DNA from: Candidatus Neomicrothrix sp. UBA4542
GTDB lineage: Bacteria; Actinomycetota; Acidimicrobiia; Acidimicrobiales; Poriferisodalaceae
Direction of reading: 5' to 3'
DNA: 15,509 bases
NCBI GenBank assembly: GCA_002388005.1
Contig: DGLO01000149.1
Coordinates: 1-15,509, forward strand
Below, piece by piece: positions 14,166 through 15,509 of this stretch (position 1 is its first letter; every line of letters begins with the position of its first letter). A program made the translations under genes and the position numbers. Below the pieces are notes generated by a model. It searched no databases. It was given only the letters and a program-made list of their open reading frames with translations, and was not told where the DNA came from.

Positions 14166-15509
14166 TCAATTCGCGTAGGTGCTAAGGGACCCATTTTGAG
14201 ACGCAAGAGTTTCAAGTAGGGGCGAAATTTCCCAATGATCTCCGCCAAGGGTGGAGGAGTAGTGACGAATTCTTTCTGCCACTTGGTCTAATCCGATGGT
14301 ATCTGCCCAAAACATGGGACCACCCGTGTACATCGGCCATCCATAACCGTTGATCCAAACGACGTCTACGTCGCTTCCTCGAATGGCTATGCCTTCAGCG
14401 AGTATTTTCGCTCCCTCATTTACCATCGGATAAAGGGATCTTTCCAGGATTTCCTGATCGGAAATGTCGCGCCGTGTCACGCCTTGCCGTTCTGCGAACG
14501 CGAGGATGATTTCCTCGACTTCGGGGTCAGGGGTAGCAGCACGAGTTTCAGGGTTGTAGGTGTAGTAACCGCGCCCGTTTTTTTGGCCGCGCCGGCCGCT
14601 TTCGCAGAGCAGTTCACGCACCGTCGCACCCGAAGACGTGGCTTCATCCCATCCGATATCAAGGCCGGCGAGGTCGCTCATCGCGAACGGACCCATCGGT
14701 AACCCAAAATCGAACAACACTTGGTCGACACGGGATGGGGGAGCCCCTTCAAGGATCATCTTTTCGGCTTCAATGCCCCGCATGAATAGCATCCGATTGC
14801 CGACGAAACCATGGCATACGCCGCAAAGAACCGGGGTCTTCCCAATCGTTCTGCCTATTCCCATTGCGGTCGCGATCGCAGTGTCAGAGGTACTGTCACC
14901 CCTTACGACTTCCAGCATCTTCATTACGTTTGCCGGGGAGAAGAAGTGCATCCCAATGACGGCTTCGGGGCGGCCGGTCGCGGATGCAATTTCGTTGATG
15001 TTTAACGCAGAGGTGTTCGAAGCAAGGACAGCACCCGGTTTACAGATCTGGTCCAGTTGCCCGAAAATGGATTTCTTCAACTCCATGTTCTCGAAAACCG
15101 CTTCGATGATGAGGTCACATTCGGCAAAGTCGCCCATGTCTGTGGAGCCGCTGATTAACCCCATCCGAGTTTCAACGTCGTCGCTACTGATACCGCCGCG
15201 TGCCGCTGTACGTTCGTAGTTGGATCGGACAACTGCCAAACCACGCTCTAACGCCTCCTCGTCCTTTTCGACAATTGTGACGGCTATTCCTGAGTTCGCG
15301 AAGTTCATGGCGATGCCTCCGCCCATTGTCCCCGCACCGAGCACTCCGCAATTCGTCACCTCCGCTGTGGGGGTGTCTTTGGCAAGTCCAGGAATCTTTA
15401 GAGCAGCTCGTTCGGCGAAGAAATAATACTGTTGCGCTTTGGACTGGGTGCCTTTCATTAGGTCCCGAAATAGCTCCTGCTCACGTTCAAGGCCGGCATC
15501 GAAATCGAG
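14166..15509 (-). CDS. 3-hydroxyacyl-CoA dehydrogenase part of a FadB/FadJ-type multifunctional enzyme, 5' end outside the window
   Basis: The enzyme oxidises (S)-3-hydroxyacyl-CoA to 3-ketoacyl-CoA with NAD+ in beta-oxidation. The first in-window Met is at 15458-15456, but the same frame stays open through 15509, reading LDFDAGLEREQELFRDLM. The next residues, KGTQSKAQQYYFFAERAA, look like the helical linker of FadB/FadJ proteins. The gene therefore continues past the edge, and an enoyl-CoA hydratase domain is expected there. Within the 447 visible residues are the NAD loop GAGTMGGGIA (about 58-67), the catalytic pair His188 (GMHFFSP) and Glu200 (MLEVV), ASNTSALNI, and two C-terminal dehydrogenase domains ending in NGYGWPMYTGGP. 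Its stop lies 9 bases before the monooxygenase start. The hydratase domain is inferred, not seen. Confidence 0.93.
   Translation of the reverse strand, partial: LDFDAGLEREQELFRDLMKGTQSKAQQYYFFAERAALKIPGLAKDTPTAEVTNCGVLGAGTMGGGIAMNFANSGIAVTIVEKDEEALERGLAVVRSNYERTAARGGISSDDVETRMGLISGSTDMGDFAECDLIIEAVFENMELKKSIFGQLDQICKPGAVLASNTSALNINEIASATGRPEAVIGMHFFSPANVMKMLEVVRGDSTSDTAIATAMGIGRTIGKTPVLCGVCHGFVGNRMLFMRGIEAEKMILEGAPPSRVDQVLFDFGLPMGPFAMSDLAGLDIGWDEATSSGATVRELLCESGRRGQKNGRGYYTYNPETRAATPDPEVEEIILAFAERQGVTRRDISDQEILERSLYPMVNEGAKILAEGIAIRGSDVDVVWINGYGWPMYTGGPMFWADTIGLDQVAERIRHYSSTLGGDHWEISPLLETLASQNGSLSTYAN

Noticed and set aside
14638..15219. 193-codon plus-strand open frame antisense to the FadJ-type gene
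   Set aside because: It is a shadow of a well-recognised minus-strand gene, of low-complexity composition and with no recognisable domain.
1..15509. CRISPR arrays, tRNA/rRNA genes, insertion sequences or att sites
   Set aside because: No repeat-spacer periodicity, cloverleaf, transposase or long flanking repeat was seen; nearly all sequence is explained by intact metabolic and transport genes.

Overview
The window is a compact, gene-dense bacterial chromosomal segment of moderate GC. All but one of the genes lie on the minus strand. The substrate-binding lipoprotein has a short signal peptide, a Cys22 lipobox and a long Ser/Glu/Thr/Asp linker. That style, the monomeric NADP-type isocitrate dehydrogenase, and the TTG/GTG starts fit an actinobacterium, perhaps a marine Acidimicrobiia-like lineage. 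This placement is inference from protein style only; no rRNA or other marker gene is present. No tRNA, rRNA, CRISPR array, insertion sequence or phage gene was seen.

Layout from left to right. Positions 1-677 (minus) hold the N-terminal 225 residues of an M20 metallopeptidase/deacylase whose C-terminus lies outside the window. A short divergent gap (678-745) separates it from argG (746-2101, plus strand), an argininosuccinate synthase of the E. coli type. argG converges with zero spacing on a five-gene peptide/opine-type (Opp/Dpp) ABC importer operon. On the minus strand this operon reads ATPase D (8122-6974), ATPase F (6974-5952), substrate-binding lipoprotein (5856-4021), permease B (3975-3022) and permease C (3022-2102). 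The D/F and B/C pairs overlap by one base and are probably translationally coupled. A small RNA hairpin lies between ATPase F and the binding protein. Upstream of the importer, after a 202-base gap with short repeats, lies icd (10544-8325), a monomeric NADP-dependent isocitrate dehydrogenase.

Upstream of icd is a tight four-gene block read in this order: a 5'-truncated FadB/FadJ-type 3-hydroxyacyl-CoA dehydrogenase (15509-14166), a group D (HsaA/IacA-like) flavin monooxygenase in the acyl-CoA dehydrogenase fold (14156-12984), a class II aldolase/adducin-family protein (12953-12177), and a TcuA-like FAD dehydrogenase (12162-10672). Gaps are 9, 30 and 14 bases, so the block is almost certainly one transcript. 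It looks like a catabolic module for an unidentified organic acid or ring compound.

How the genes may work together (inference): if the TcuA-like enzyme makes cis-aconitate or a similar unsaturated acid, aconitase and the adjacent Icd would carry it to 2-oxoglutarate. The importer may bring in peptides or opine-like nitrogen compounds, and the M20 hydrolase and ArgG may handle the amino acid products. None of the substrates can be fixed from sequence alone. The flavin monooxygenase/aldolase/TcuA-like block is the part of the window least explained by known pathways.
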